64,000 nt of DNA from Enoplolaimus lenunculus (Eukaryota; Nematoda; Enoplea; Enoplida; Thoracostomopsidae), in NCBI GenBank assembly GCA_030248215.1, contig JASANG010002723.1:124001-188000 (forward strand). The letters run 5' to 3'. The first letter of the stretch is position 1. Each line of letters opens with the position of its first letter. A program made the translations under genes and the position numbers. The notes under the pieces were generated by a model that made no database searches, was not told the origin of the DNA, and saw nothing but the letters and a program-made list of their open reading frames with translations. Shown in pieces: positions 22,772 through 34,490 of the stretch.

Positions 22772-25509
22772 CTTTTAACATATTTTAGGCATATTTTCCA
22801 ACTTACCTAACAATTGTTATGAGTTGGGTATCGTTTTTCATGGATCCTCGAGCATTGCCTGCCCGAACTACAGTCGGCGTTAGCTCATTGCTTGCGCTTA
22901 CATTTCAATTTGGCAACATCTTTCGCAATTTGCCACGAGTTTCGTACATTAAAGGTAAAATTTTCGCAGTATTAATTTGATAGTTCTCATAATCATGTCC
23001 GAGTTGACGTTGTCAGTAGCTTATTAAATGTGTAACCGGATATCCGTTTCCGTTATTGGTAAAAATCGGTATCTGTTTCCGTTATAGAAATACCGGAAAC
23101 TCAGCTACGTTTACGCTCAAAATTAGTTATAAATCACGATATATATCTCGCAATTTTTCATTAGGTACAGATATGATGCATTTGTTCGAATTCAAATATA
23201 AAATTACGAAATTCATCCGAAATCTAAAAATTTCGGCACATCCGCCACTTTTTTCTTTACAATTTTAAAAAGCTCTGTGAATATTTGCTCGTCTCAATTG
23301 TGTTGACAGAAAAAGAAAACATCTTTGTTATATATTGCAATATCCGTTCTTCGTCTCCGTTATTTTTAAAGATATCCACCTTGTATCCTGATCCGAAATC
23401 CGTGTGAGCTATGCCTAATTCGTTTAATCCAGCCACTGGCCCACAAATATAATACTTTCAAAGTTCCCAAAAAAATGATGCAATCCTAACCCCGTTAAAA
23501 TCACACTCCAAAATTACCAAAAATCTGAACCGTGCACTCTAACCCAGTTAGAGATACACCAAATTTCTGACCAAACTAACTGTTAGAATGCCCCAATCCG
23601 ATGTAGAATGGTAAATCTAACCCCATTAGATTTACTCCCGTTATTCCATAACACCAGTAACTTAGTACTGGGTATCCGCTGTGCCCTGCGCACTACAAAC
23701 AATCCACTTATCACTCCACGAAAATCAAGAAAACTTAACAGAATGATGAATCGTAACTTAAGAAAACGTTTAGCCACCAACTCGGCCAGCTAAGATTTGA
23801 TACTCATTCCGGTCCTAATTTGCATACAGAACGACACCCGCATTTGGGTGTCCGCCGAACATTGATCCAGGGCTACATTCCACCTATACAACAACAATAT
23901 TTAACAACAACAATACTGTACATGCCGGACACTCACGACATGGTGACTTAGACTAGCTAAGCAGTTTTTAGCAAATACAGCCTACCAACTTATGCAACAA
24001 TATTTAACGGCCACACTGGGCCCAGGTAAAACTAAATTGCGGACGCAGCCGCCATAGCATAGTTTTTATAATTTTCACGCTCTCTAGCAACGCTTAAGCC
24101 TAACTTAAGTTCTAAGAGTGAAAGTGGAGCCAGGGACTTCCTTGAAGAATTTGGCTCTAATTTGTATTTTAGTTTTTAGTTTGAAATATGATTGAAGAGT
24201 GGCAGAGCCACCTAAATTGTTTGTTCTTTTGCTAGTTACAATTTACAATCGGTATTTGGCTTGAATAGCAGATTGTAACACGACATATACATACGTGGTT
24301 ACTGCAAATATATTTTGCTTGCAGCGAGTGAAAAAGGTTTTCCCATAAAAAGTTTTCTTTTTGCATTCATTAAACTGTAAACTTTTTCCACCACATTTTT
24401 ATGAGAAATGACCGTAATTTTGTTACAATTTTTAAGATTATATTAAAAATTTATACGCAAATAAATTTTTAGCAATGGATGTTTGGATGTTGGGTTGTAT
24501 AACATTCGTGTTTGCAAGTATGGTTGAACTTGCGTTGGTTTGCTATGCGAGCAATCAAGCGACTAAAGGCGGTGCTCAACGTGGCCGGGCGTCATTCTCA
24601 ACTGCATTTAACCGGAGTAGCAGCCGATACCGCAATACTGCACTCAACAATACGTTACACATACAATCGTACGCGAGTCAAACAAGCGATTTGTTACGCG
24701 GCGAATTTCGAACATTTCCATCAGATCTCGGTGACACAAGCGTTCAGTGGTCTAACGCGCTGTCATGCAGCGGTGGCGATATATCGCGAACTGGTGCTGC
24801 CGCCACAGCAGGCGCAAGTACGAGCCCAAAACTGAACAGCCGGTCTCGAAAAATGAGTTCGCCAATGTACGAAAAAAGCCATCCGATGACTGAAATTAAC
24901 AATCGTAGTAGAAATTCAGCAACACAACAGAACGTTTACAGCAGTTCGCCGGCAGCCAGAATTAAACAACTTTCGCCAACAGCTATTGAAAATGTTTCCA
25001 AATATGCCGCGTGCTACAATTCGCTTGAAGATCAGCAATTATGGCAATCAAATGCTCGTAAACAACCGATGTCCAGAGATCCGAGTTTGCCTGCAAATAT
25101 CACAGTTTTAGGATTACCTAATTCCGAATATCAACAAGAAGAACTCGACTATCAAGAATATCAAGACTATGAACTCGACAATCACTACGGGTTGACAACT
25201 CCTGCGCTGCCCCGTGACAATGTTGGCGTAACGTTTGGCCCTTCAGAATCCGCGTCTGCCATAGGACTTTCAAGTGGTCCGGCTATGAACCACAAGCCTG
25301 CGGGCAACCGGAACTTCAAAAAACCTGCGAATTCAAAAACGTTTTGCTATTTGTGTCAACTGTGTTGGATTTGTTGCACTTGTCGGTTTGTATCACCAGA
25401 AGGCATTGATCGTGCAGCGGCGTTTGGGTTCCCAGTTGCGTTTACCGTTTTTAATGTTGTCTACTGGTGGTATTATGCGATATTAACTCAACATTTGGCT
25501 GCCGGATAA
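16855..25509 (+). CDS. Cys-loop ligand-gated anion channel subunit (five exons)
   Basis: Exons 16855-17396, 17929-18106, 18640-18912, 22789-22954 and 24473-25509 join with matching phases (2,0,0,1) into 732 codons including TAA, giving 731 aa. The product is a pentameric ligand-gated channel subunit of the plasma membrane. Visible landmarks: hydrophobic secretion segment at about 88-104; loop [10 protein letters not shown] at about 172-180; loop A region [10 protein letters not shown]; Cys-loop with C245 and C259 (13 residues between); TM1 about 326-347; PAR motif 355-357 before TM2, the signature of anion selectivity; TM2 [19 protein letters not shown]3 about 390-412; a roughly 265-residue intracellular loop; six cysteines at 678-690; TM4 about 702-724. 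TFQFGN and [10 protein letters not shown] after TM2 resemble the nematode ACC/LGC and MOD-1 group. The ligand cannot be deduced. Introns hold several MITEs. The start is the only Met in exon 1 and is the weakest part of the model. Confidence 0.93.
17929..18106 (+). CDS. Channel exon 2: ligand-binding domain loops
   Basis: The acceptor is TTTTGTTTTCAG and the donor ATGCAG|GTAAAA. The 178 bases complete the split Ser codon and encode the stretch with [20 protein letters not shown] and [11 protein letters not shown], the family's loop A / beta 4-5 block (usual form VWVPDTYFVNEK..SYIHE...DG.V.YS.R). It ends in phase 0. One N-glycosylation sequon (NLT) lies at its start and another (NIT) shortly after. 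Confidence 0.93.
18640..18912 (+). CDS. Channel exon 3: Cys-loop to pre-TM1
   Basis: The acceptor is TTTAATTTCAG and the donor CTACAG|GTAAGG. It has 91 whole codons. It carries the Cys-loop ([15 protein letters not shown], 13 residues between the cysteines), the SLVFESY strand typical of nematode channels of this group, the loop C region without a vicinal cysteine pair, and the pre-TM1 stretch [11 protein letters not shown]. The absence of vicinal cysteines separates it from nicotinic alpha subunits. Confidence 0.95.
18994..19192. mobile_element. TTAGGC-bearing MITE (family T), copy 7, in channel intron 3
   Basis: GGCCAATGTATAGAACAGGG, GCGGAACAGTATTATAAG, CCTAAGCCTAAGCCTAAGCC in two blocks, and the right end AACGTTCCGCTCCTGATCTT. 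This is the best preserved core in the window. Confidence 0.75.
19757..19950. mobile_element. hAT-like MITE fragment (family N), channel intron 3
   Basis: GCAGGGTTCCAGCAGGAACT at the left, AACAGGAACTGGAATC and TTGCAGGAATTCTGGCCGGA near the right, which is truncated. It is the same family as 46424-47175. Confidence 0.6.
22666..22770 (+). repeat. (TA)n microsatellite before channel exon 4
   Basis: Nearly pure TA alternation interrupted by ATTATA and TCTATA. It lies 18 bases before the exon acceptor. Confidence 0.95.
22789..22954 (+). CDS. Channel exon 4: TM1-TM2 with anion-selectivity PAR motif
   Basis: This exon is too short to stand out as a long ORF. The acceptor is ACATATTTTAG and the donor ATTAAAG|GTAAAA. 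It translates to [20 protein letters not shown], then ALPAR, then TM2 ([19 protein letters not shown]) and NLPRVSYIK. The PAR triplet at the inner end of TM2 is the known determinant of chloride selectivity in Cys-loop channels. The exon begins right after a (TA)n microsatellite (22666-22770), which forms much of the upstream acceptor region. Confidence 0.94.
24473..25509 (+). CDS. Channel exon 5: TM3, intracellular loop, Cys cluster, TM4, stop
   Basis: The acceptor is ATAAATTTTTAG. The first Ala codon is split with exon 4 and is followed directly by [20 protein letters not shown] (TM3). The M3-M4 loop is about 265 residues, Ser/Asn/Gln-rich, with an acidic-tyrosine patch ([19 protein letters not shown]) and no recognisable domain. 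Just before TM4 lies [13 protein letters not shown], six cysteines in 13 residues. TM4 is [19 protein letters not shown], followed by ten residues and TAA. The open frame begins two bases before the Met at 24475, so that Met is internal, not a start. Confidence 0.95.
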
Positions 25510-26059
25510 AGCGTCACTAATTAAGCATAAGCTCAGATTACTTAGCTACGGCGCCTTGTAGAACTGGTTAATGTGATTCAATACTGGCTTGCCATGAGAA
25601 ACAAGGGAACTAAGTAGACTTTACTGGAAAGGTTTAAGACTAGTTTGTGCTCAGGTGGGCCTGTCAGCCGGCCGAACAAACGATACAACCGATTTAAAAC
25701 TAGTCTCTTCACGGGTCATTGCGTTAACACGACAACGGAAATTTTTTCCAACATTGAATTTGTGAAGGTTATATGCCTTTTTATAGCAAAAACTATAGTT
25801 TACAAAGTGCCGTAGGTACAATGATTGTTTCATTGCGTTTCAAGGTTGCCGATCAGCTACACAAAGATTGTAGAATCGACACACTTTTATACATTTGCTG
25901 GTCAATAGTTTTTCATGCAGCGTCAATATCGATGTACACACCAAAAATATTTAAAATCCAGGCCAAAGTACAGATCAGGGCTGTAAATACTAGCAGAAGC
26001 ATTCTTACGTCTATTAAGGGTACTTAAGTATATTAGCAGATAAGTACGTAAACCTAGCA

Positions 26060-26436
26060 TACTGTATGACCCGTATAAGAAGGGGTCTCCATTTTGAGTA
26101 ACGATCAATAGGAGTCCGTATCCCTAATAAGAGACCGTAAGCGGATAGACTCCCTAAACCTTAATTAGTGTCCATAAATGACGGTTATCCCTAATTGCGG
26201 CACACGAATGACTCCAGGACCAAATGAAGTTGAGTTCGAAACTTAAAGCGTACTTAAGTTTTGAAAACAACATTCCAAAGTATAACCTTGCATTATCGCT
26301 CAAGCTTTTGATGCAACGCAAAAAACGTTTAATTCAACGGATAGTTGCAAAACCGAATATATATTAGTGACGAAGGACGGCGAAGTGCGGGTTAAAAATA
26401 AATATCAGTCCCCCCTTTTATTCGGGTCACTACAGT
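26060..26436. mobile_element. TA-flanked TIR element (family H)
   Basis: TACTGTATGACCCGTATAAG at the left and TTTTATTCGGGTCACTACAG then TA at the right are inverted ends of about 25 bp, consistent with a TA duplication. Relatives: 8016-8292 (left end lost), 7440-7490 and 39190-39297 (internal part inverted). Confidence 0.7.
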
Positions 26437-26986
26437 AAGCAAAACTTAATCTAAAGCTCACGCGTAGTTACTCAAATAGCAGTCCCACGAAAAGTCCCAC
26501 GAAAAAACGGTCCGCAACTAATCTATAGGTCCGAAGTCTCACAAAGAATGTTGTTCGAAACTCAAGTTCGGTTTTGCACCTTTCTCTTTGAAAAAAGTTA
26601 CCGGACAAAAAATTTTACTGCTTAAATATTTTGTATTAACACAATCGCGATAGCAAAGTACAATGTTTACACTACAATGCGCAAGTACTGTATACTCAAA
26701 GTTCTACTGTCAACTTTAAAAATTTATTTCTTCTATTGCAACCGTTCACAGACAGTGTTTACGTCTCACAATGAATTGCTTTTCTAAAAGTAACCTATAT
26801 GATAAAAACGAATGGTGGTCCACATTTTTTAAAATATTTCTAAAATCAATCATTGTCAAAGTCACTTAGGGTATTAACACTAAACCTAAGCATACTTCCA
26901 AGTCGGCCACAGCGTAAGAATAAGTTTAAAGACTAAACATAGGCCTAAACCAAAAATAGAGTGAAACCCAAACTTACACAGATGGA

Positions 26987-27391
26987 GGCCCGTGGTGAAC
27001 TGAACCGGTTCAGAATTTACACCCTGGACCGGTCCGCCCAATGCTGCGGCCTTCTTCGGACCGGTACGGTACAGTCCGAGACATATCTATTAGACAATGG
27101 TGAATAAATATAATTGAAAATTTCACCGCCCTGGTTTCCATGGTCAAAAACGGCAAATTTTAGAAAGCGCAAAATTTCTGAAAACAATATTTATGTGTTC
27201 TATAAGAAATTTGAAGCAATTTCCTTCTCAACCAAATATATACCACTGATCAAACCAGGACAATTGCTATCGTTCAATAATTTAAACAATTTAATGAAAG
27301 CGTTGGTTGACTTCCGGTACGGACCGACAGTTTGACACTGCCAAGCCAGTCCCGTCCAAACTGCAAGTGGTCCGGTCCAGTTTTCACGGCC
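26987..27391. mobile_element. TIR element with GGACCGG units
   Basis: GGCCCGTGGTGAACTGAACC at the left and GGTCCAGTTTTCACGGCC at the right. The arms repeat GGACCGGTCC and GGTACGGACCG. The middle is AT-rich. Confidence 0.68.
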
Positions 27392-28289
27392 CGGACACAA
27401 CAACATTAGACAAAACGGTACGACTCTAAAAGATTATAATACAGGTATCAGTCGTTATAAGAAACCATAATCTCAGAATTCCACCCGCCTACTAACGCAC
27501 ATTAATTCGTTAAACACAACTGAAAATAAAACAATTCTTTCAACTTTCACTCGGATAGAAATCGAAACGCTCATTGAAAGCGACGACAAACAGCACCCGT
27601 TATTCAAACACTTTCAATTTTATCTCAATTCAGCATTTTGTTTGGTTTTGAGTCCGCGTTTGCCAACAACTTTATCTCGAAACGACTGATTTGCATAGAT
27701 ATTGTCAACAATAAACGATAATTCCGTGGCCTAAAATACAAAAAATTCCCGTAGAATGTATGTAGCTACGGCCCAACATGGCCGCAGACCAAATGACTAC
27801 ACTAAATATCAAGCGTAAATCTAAGCCTAAGCCTACTCCTAAGCGAACTACATGGCGTGTGACGTTGCTCGGAAAGCTATTTTATACGGTCATTGGATAT
27901 GATTCAAAGTTCTATCTTAGGTTATCATCAGTTTGACGAAAGCATTAGGTAACAAGCAAAAATGCCTGAACCAATCAGTAATTACGCTTAAGTTTTGGTT
28001 AATATTTCTTGACAGAAACTACGGACACTTATGTCTTTTCAAAACATAACGTTAATTTTCTGGTATTTCGTAATTTTCAAATACAGTTTCAAGCCTTACC
28101 AAAGGTTCGCGTGTTTTCTCAAGCACAACCAGCAAACGACCATGTGACTGCTGAAATTTTTGTTCGCAAACGTAACGTTCGCACAGGCACGAATGCTGTG
28201 GAATTGCATTCGTTGAGAATCTGTAACAAAGTAAACATGATTGTCACTCTCTAACTTTTACGGCAAATGTAATTAACCTGGTATAAACA

Positions 28290-28425
28290 AATATAATACA
28301 CCGCGCCGGACGGTTGACACACGGCGCCGGACGGTTGCCACACGGCGCCGGACAATTGACACACGGCGCAGGACAGTTGCCACGCCGCGCAGGACCGCAC
28401 ACTATAGCGCCACTCTAAAGCCGAG
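28290..28425. repeat. Tandem GC-rich units with one family C end
   Basis: Five units of about 20-22 bp (CACACGGCGCCGGACGGTTG and variants) end in CACTATAGCGCCACTCT, the family C terminus. A comparable fragment lies at 44785-44917, ending CTAGTATAGCGCAACCC. Confidence 0.65.
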
Positions 28426-28892
28426 CAAAAAAACTTTCTCACTTAAGTAAAAAATACATTTGCAATCGAATCAAGCAATCGGAATAATAGTTAAATTTCA
28501 AAAATATTTCTTACTGGCAAATCTTATCACACTTTCGTCTCGATCACTAACCGACATATTTGATTCGCTGAAATTCCGGCTTTGAGCTAAATTTTCCAAC
28601 TGAAAATTTACGACACTCGTATATTTGCGACCAAACTCGCTCCACAGAGTTCAATAACAAATTTTGAGGATGTTGAATGCTACTCCTAGCAATATGTTTT
28701 AGTGGTCCAAAATTTTAATCTGTCAATACACCATATTGCAAAAATAGTACTGGCAAAATCCTTACTTTTTTCATCGCCAAACACTCATTTTGTCCCACCC
28801 CCCTTAGTTTAATGAACAACGTTAATCTAGTCTAATGTAAGTAACTAAGTTGGAAAATTTTTCAATTTTTTTGCGGCACTACTTACAAAGGG

Positions 28893-29192
28893 ATCGACCG
28901 GGTATCCAGCTCCGGTTTAATATTCCTCAAAAAAATCAACATCCATATCGGGTTTCGGTATAAACCTACCGAATATTGGATATTTGCGGTTGTGGTTTCA
29001 AATATCATAAAACTGCTTTTTACAGTTCGAAATACTAGATGGAAACTCAAAAGTAGACAATGACATGGAATAAAATAATCCAACTCAACAATAAATCTTA
29101 ACTCCATAAATACATCCAACTCCGATTTCCGGGTCCAAATTTACTATCCGGCTTTGGTATCCGGTAAAATTAAATATCCGATCGATCCCTGA
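28893..29192. mobile_element. hAT-like MITE with TATCCGG units
   Basis: GGGATCGACCGGGTATCCAG at the left and ATATCCGATCGATCCCTG at the right. The flanks CTACTTAC (with one spare A) and ACACTTAC match at 6 of 8. Confidence 0.65.
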
Positions 29193-30166
29193 CACTTACC
29201 CGGTATAATGTATTGGAAACCAAAACAGCAATCGACCACCAACAACAAGATAATTCGCAGCGAAATTCAACAAATCTGTGTAGACATTCGACACTTTGTA
29301 CTTGATTTTTGACGGAAAATGTTGTTCACGTCTGAAACAAGCAAAAAATAATTTTACATTAATAAATGAACCCACATGCACTCGCAACGCTGAATGTACT
29401 GAAATGTGTGTAGCACTTAGGGTAAACTTGGATATTAACGTCGTTTTTTGCACAAAATTGTCAAAAACCAACGTTTTGCCTCGCAACTTTTTAAAACCAG
29501 GAGAGTTTTTGTTGAAACTTTTCACGTGTTTAGAAAGTAACTACAGGAATGCATGTTTCACATTTCGCTGCATTTATCTTGAAGCTTTTTGAGTTACATT
29601 GCTTAAAACAGCTTAGGGGTAAAAATTTTCTCATTTGGGTGGATCCGTCAGTAAGGGTATGTCCGTGGCTGCCTTGGCTAATGCTGTCGTTAATTTTTTT
29701 GTTCGTCAGTTTTATCATAAATTATCGTTCACAAGAAGTAAAAGTTCCATTATTCGCTTCTAAAAAAGCAAACCAAACGTTTTTATTGAAGAAAAACATT
29801 AAAAACCATAAACATAACACGAAATGCTATTTTTCGGTAAAGCACATTTTTCTGTGTTGCCATCACTTTCATAAACCAAAAAATACTTTTGACTTACTAA
29901 AAAGGCAAATTTAAAGAAAAAAACTGGAGAAAATTTTTACTTGGTAAAATTCAAGACCAGGTTCCGGTTCCGGTGGAAATGCATGGTTCCAACCCTATCT
30001 ATAAAAAGTTGAAACACACTAAATTTCTCACATTTTTTTCCCACAGTCTTTGGTAAACTAAAAAAAATTGCCTCACTTATGTTTTGAAAGTTTTGCTTTG
30101 GAAAACAGAAACTTTGAAACACATGTTTTGCATATATGTTCCAAATTAATCAGTGAAATCTAATAT

Positions 30167-31915
30167 TTAAGAGTACGAGCAAGAAGCAGCGTTAGGAAGA
30201 AAATTGGCAAACTCTTGCACTTTCAAAACACTACATTTTTTACAGAAAAATTTTGTGGCGTCCATAACTCCGCCACAGTTCTCGTGTTGCCATTCAAGAC
30301 AACGCAGACACAACCCAGTCAACTCGAGATTTATCGTTGTCGTACTCTGCACCACAGCTGGTGCAAAACCATTTTTTTGGCTTCTGATTTGTTGACTGTT
30401 GTTTTTTGTCAAAAGCAACGCAGCTTAACCATTACTGAGATTGTTATTCTTCGGTTTGGTATTTATATGTGGTGACATACAGCGCATTCGATTGAGCACG
30501 CTTCTTGCAACAGTTTTGTGCATATCGACTGCAGGCAGCAGCTTGCTAAAAGATGACGGTTCTTGATTCTAGACAGTGAAAATTTCATTAGCTGGGTCCA
30601 ACGCACCGTCGCTATCCTGATTCAGAGCGCAAAGACAATGCAAATCAACTTCGTTTTCTTCGTAATCACCAGCTGTGAGCGCACTTTCCATAAACTTTGG
30701 GTTGTCAGCCATGCTTTCCAGACAAATCGGTGCCACAAATTCTTCAGGAGCTTCTGTAAAGTGTCTGTGTTGTCATCGACAAATTCTTCGTTCCCTAACA
30801 TACCTCTTGAAATTTCGAAAGCATCTGCTGAAATGGCAGTGACGTCAAAAGGACATAAACCGGATTTCGCAAACACATTTTGAGCTTTCACTGGAATAGC
30901 GGCTTTCCGATACGACGCTGAGAATATTGGAGCAAAATTGTAACGCTCAATGACTTGGCCAGGATCTGCATCCATAATATCCTTGCATTTTCTGGCGAAA
31001 AACGATTTGAAAGGAGCAAAAACGGTAACGTCAAGTGGCTGCAGATGATTTGATGTGTGAGATAGTAGCACAACGAGTCCAACATGGCTCTCATCTGCAA
31101 GCCGCCTAAGGTCTGCCTCTGTGGGACGCGTGACTGTCCATCACCAAAACGACATTCTCGCTCTCTCTTCTTGGTGCCATATGAATCAAAAATGTTTGAA
31201 CCATCCGATGAACAGTTCCTTATCTATCCATCCGCTTTTGGACCACCTGACCTCGGTGTTGGGCGGAAAATCCATTTTGTGCGCTTGCAACAAACGAGAA
31301 CCCTTGTGAATCACGAACGGAGGAATGAACTGGGCAGCAGCGTTGCAGCAAAAAACGATCGTCGTGTTGGAGCCTCGCTCAGCAAAGGCGATGGTTTGCA
31401 CAGATTTGCTGCCCTTGGCCTCGACCACCTTTTGTTTTCCGCTAGCATTAGCAATCTGCACGCCAGTCTCATCAACACTGTAGGTACGCTCCGGTTTGTT
31501 GAAAACACAAAACTTTCGAGCAGAGGACCCAACTGATCAAACCAGTTTTTCACCCGGTTTTCCTCCATGCCTAACGCCCGATTGCGAGAAATATTTTCTG
31601 CCAGGCGAACAGTAACGTTTGGATGCCGCTTTTGAATGCCACCCCCAAGCCCATCCTGCTCGTTGTTCTCGAAAATTAAAATTATTTGGAATTTTGTTGG
31701 TTTCGCAAAAATGAAGCGCGAGCTTTCTAATCGAGTCAGCGGTCATCGAGAACCCAAGCCGTTGCCGGTTAAATATTTCAGCTACGAGATCGATCGTCTT
31801 CTTGTTGCCCAGTTAAAGTTGTGGGGCGACCCAAACCACACGCGTAGTTGCTGCCGTGTAAAAAACGGTCACGCAAAGTGTTGCGAGGCACGGCGGGATA
31901 CTTTTTAACAAGTTT
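30167..31915 (-). mobile_element. Decayed pogo-like DNA transposon: transposase with C-terminal PHD-type finger
   Basis: Read on the minus strand from 31915 downward. An HTH_psq-like N-terminus (LTKLVKKYPAVPRNTLRDRF, GLGRPTTLTGQQE) is preceded by an acceptor-like TTTCAG. Next comes MTADSIRKLALHFCETNKIP (31746), then the catalytic core with all three acidic positions recognisable: SVDETGV near 31473, VVLVMDSHASH near 31140 and NHLQPLDVTVFAPFK near 31040. A PHD-like Cys/His cluster (LCLRCLEWQHENCGG…FFCKKC) follows at 30310-30230. This order is that of pogo/Tigger/Jerky-type DDE_1 transposases. The reading frame shifts several times (around 31790, 31640, 31465, 31185 and 31110) and stops intervene after 30622, so it is a pseudogene. 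GC content is higher than the surroundings, which suggests a recent insertion. Terminal repeats were not identified. Confidence 0.88.
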
Positions 31916-32839
31916 TGTCAGGCCGCGGAACTTGCCTGAAACGAATAAAACTTACCATTCACAAACTATGGTTGTGATGCCTAACTATCGCTTAACTAAA
32001 CATTGGCCATAAGAATTAAGGAATTAAGATTTTTCAGTTTTAAAAATTTTTTATTTTTTTGTATCTATGCGACTTCTTTCAAATAAAAAATCATTCGTTA
32101 GTCTTTTAATACTTCTCCTTAAATTAAAATTGCTGAATTGATGCAGGTCACATTATACATTTGTCGCACCACTACAAAGTGAACAATAAAAGGCTGGCAC
32201 AAATTGTAGTTGACGTTTGGATTTTGTTTATAACAAAATTTACTTCAAACCTTCTTAGTGCAGCTCTTTGGCCTTCTGTCATAACAATATCTTTGTCTAT
32301 TGATGTCTCAAGATCTTCCAGTGCTTGCCGCATTATTTCTTACGTCATAACACGCGTTGCATCAAGCCAAACAAAATGATATACCTTAGGGCTATGTGGT
32401 GTAATCCGAAAGATTCAAGTAGCACGTTTTGCTTAGAATTGCCGCACTAACCCAAGCGACGGACTAAACCAAGTTTACCCTATTGACAGTTAGTTATCAA
32501 TAGGTTTTCAAGCAGACGAACAGTGACTCTTGAAGATTTGATATTGTGCATGGAAGCATAGTTGAAACAAGACCTACTACAAGGATGCAACCAGAATTCC
32601 GGTTCCCCAACATTTTTTCACATTCCGGTTTTGGTAAAGTTTTACAGGAATTAAAAATTCCGGTCGAATTTCCCGAACGTTTTAAATTTGTACCAGACGT
32701 AGAAATTAATTTTCGACCGCAGCCAAAGGCAGACTACTTATTGGAATTGTACCTTGTATCTGCTAAACATACGCAATAAAAAACAAGTTTACCAGTCGTA
32801 GTGGGACTACATTTATTGAGCGAAGCTCGAACACACGTA

Positions 32840-33545
32840 AGCAATTAAGGTAATATGCAAATTAGTTATTAGCTAACTATTCATTTATCGGTTTTGGAGG
32901 TTTGTAAGCAATTTCCTCAGATTCCTCGCACCCAAAAACCCTTCAGCCACCCTATAATTTTTGGAATATTTTTAAAAGTCCTAATTTTGTCTTGTCAATT
33001 AAGCTAATATGCAAATTAACTATTAGCTAACTATTCAATTATCGGTGTTGGAGGTTTGTAAACTATTTATTCAGATTCCTCGCACCCAAAATCCTTCGGT
33101 GAACCCTAAAAATTATTGAAATAATTTAAAAAGTCATAGTTTTGCCTTGTTAATTAAGCTAATATGCAAATTAGGTATTAGCTAACTATTCAATTATCGG
33201 TTTTGGATGTTTGTAAACTATGTATTCAAATTCTATGCACCTAAAACATTTTAGTGCTGAAATTATATTGCTTTTAACCATAATAATTAGTGAAATATTG
33301 TAAAAAGTCCTAATTTAGGCTTATAACCTATAATAATATGCAAATTATCTATTAGCTAACTGCTCAATCATCGGGTTTGGAGGTTTTTAAACAGTCTACG
33401 TAGATTCCTCGCACCCAAAAACCCTTTAATGCTAAAATTAATTGCTTCTAACTGTAATAATTAGTGAAATATTATGGGAAGTCCTAATTTAGACTTATTT
33501 AATTATGCAAATTAGCCTGTAGCTACTAAACGGCTTGCAATTTTA
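32840..33545 (+). repeat. Tandem array of 155-174 bp units with ATGCAAAT octamers
   Basis: Five units start around AATATGCAAATTA at 32855, 33009, 33164, 33338 and 33505. Each continues TTAGCTAACTATTCAATTAT, CGGTTTTGGAGGTTTG and a TTCCTCGCACCCAAAA block. The octamer ATGCAAAT is kept in every unit while the rest drifts. Confidence 0.85.
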
Positions 33546-33750
33546 AAACCCCAATGCGAGGTTAACACCCCAGAATAATTGGCTTTCAAACAAAAAAAAA
33601 GTTTATCAAAATCGGTTCAGCCGTTCCTGAGATTCTTTTCGGACGGACAGACGGACGGACGGACATCCACCTTTCGACCCCCAAGTACAAAACATAAAAC
33701 GCTTCGCGAAACTCCGAGCTTCGCTCGGAGTTTCGCTTCGCTCAATAAAT
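33546..33750 (+). repeat. 3' module of the same family: GTTCAGCCGTTCCTGAGATT and (ACGG)n
   Basis: AGTTTATCAAAATCGGTTCA, GCCGTTCCTGAGATTCTTTT, GGACGGACAGACGGACGGAC, then CATCCACCTTTCGACCC and a CTTCGCTCGGAGTTTCGCTT hairpin ending CTCAATAAATAG. The module recurs with its octamer unit at 50700-51090 and 53535-53805, which points to a dispersed element rather than a local satellite. Confidence 0.72.
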
Positions 33751-34490
33751 AGTAAGATTTTCGAAAAAATTCTTACGTATTTGCAATATTTTGCTTTCAA
33801 GATTGCCGCGAGCGAACACAAGAGTCGGAGGGCGGTGAAGAAACAAACAATGGAGTTTGGAAACATACACCGAGAGATAGAAATGTGGATCAATTGGGAT
33901 GTGACAGACGGATCCGGCCATCCCCAAATGCAGTTCAAATCATACGGGGTGAAAATCAGGAGACTAATTTTTTACGTTCTAAAATTTGTAAGACGCCCTG
34001 AAAAGTATTGCTTCGGTATCGGTCATCCAATTTTCTGGTCCGCCACTTACAAATTCGGCCTAAATCTATACTCAAGAAAAAACCGCAAGAAAAACCGTAA
34101 TTACACTCTAAAAAATGAAAGTTAGCACAAAAATTACTTAAATTCCCTAGTTATTTTCGTTAAGAGGCGGAAAATCACATTTTTTCGTGGTACCTGCAAT
34201 GGCTCGAGAGACTGAGCAGAGTAGGGCCACCCTATTTTCACATTTACTTACAAATCATCAGGCACAGTTGGATCCGGTTTGTTCGAACCAATGCGACACG
34301 TTTTCTCTCTTAGACCGTACGGAGCTAAAATAGAAATATATTAACCTTATGACAGGAATATATCCAGTAGTCTAATGAGCTTCGTCTTGGATAACAAACC
34401 TTCTAAAGCTAATTTATAGCTGATTACGACAGAATCATCGTTAACGCATAGAGATTTGACAGAAAAATATCGAATCTTACTTTCAACTTA

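Noticed and set aside
29296-29914. Overlapping 98- and 121-codon frames
   Set aside because: Partly open on both strands, no conserved domain and no consistent splice signals.
30563-31536. Plus-strand frames of 106 and 150 codons
   Set aside because: They are shadows of the minus-strand pogo-like transposase.
33781-34125. 114-codon + frame after the ACGG module
   Set aside because: Resembles short stretches near 42240-42290 (GGTCATCGAATTATTTTTGT-like), suggesting an unclassified repeat rather than a gene.
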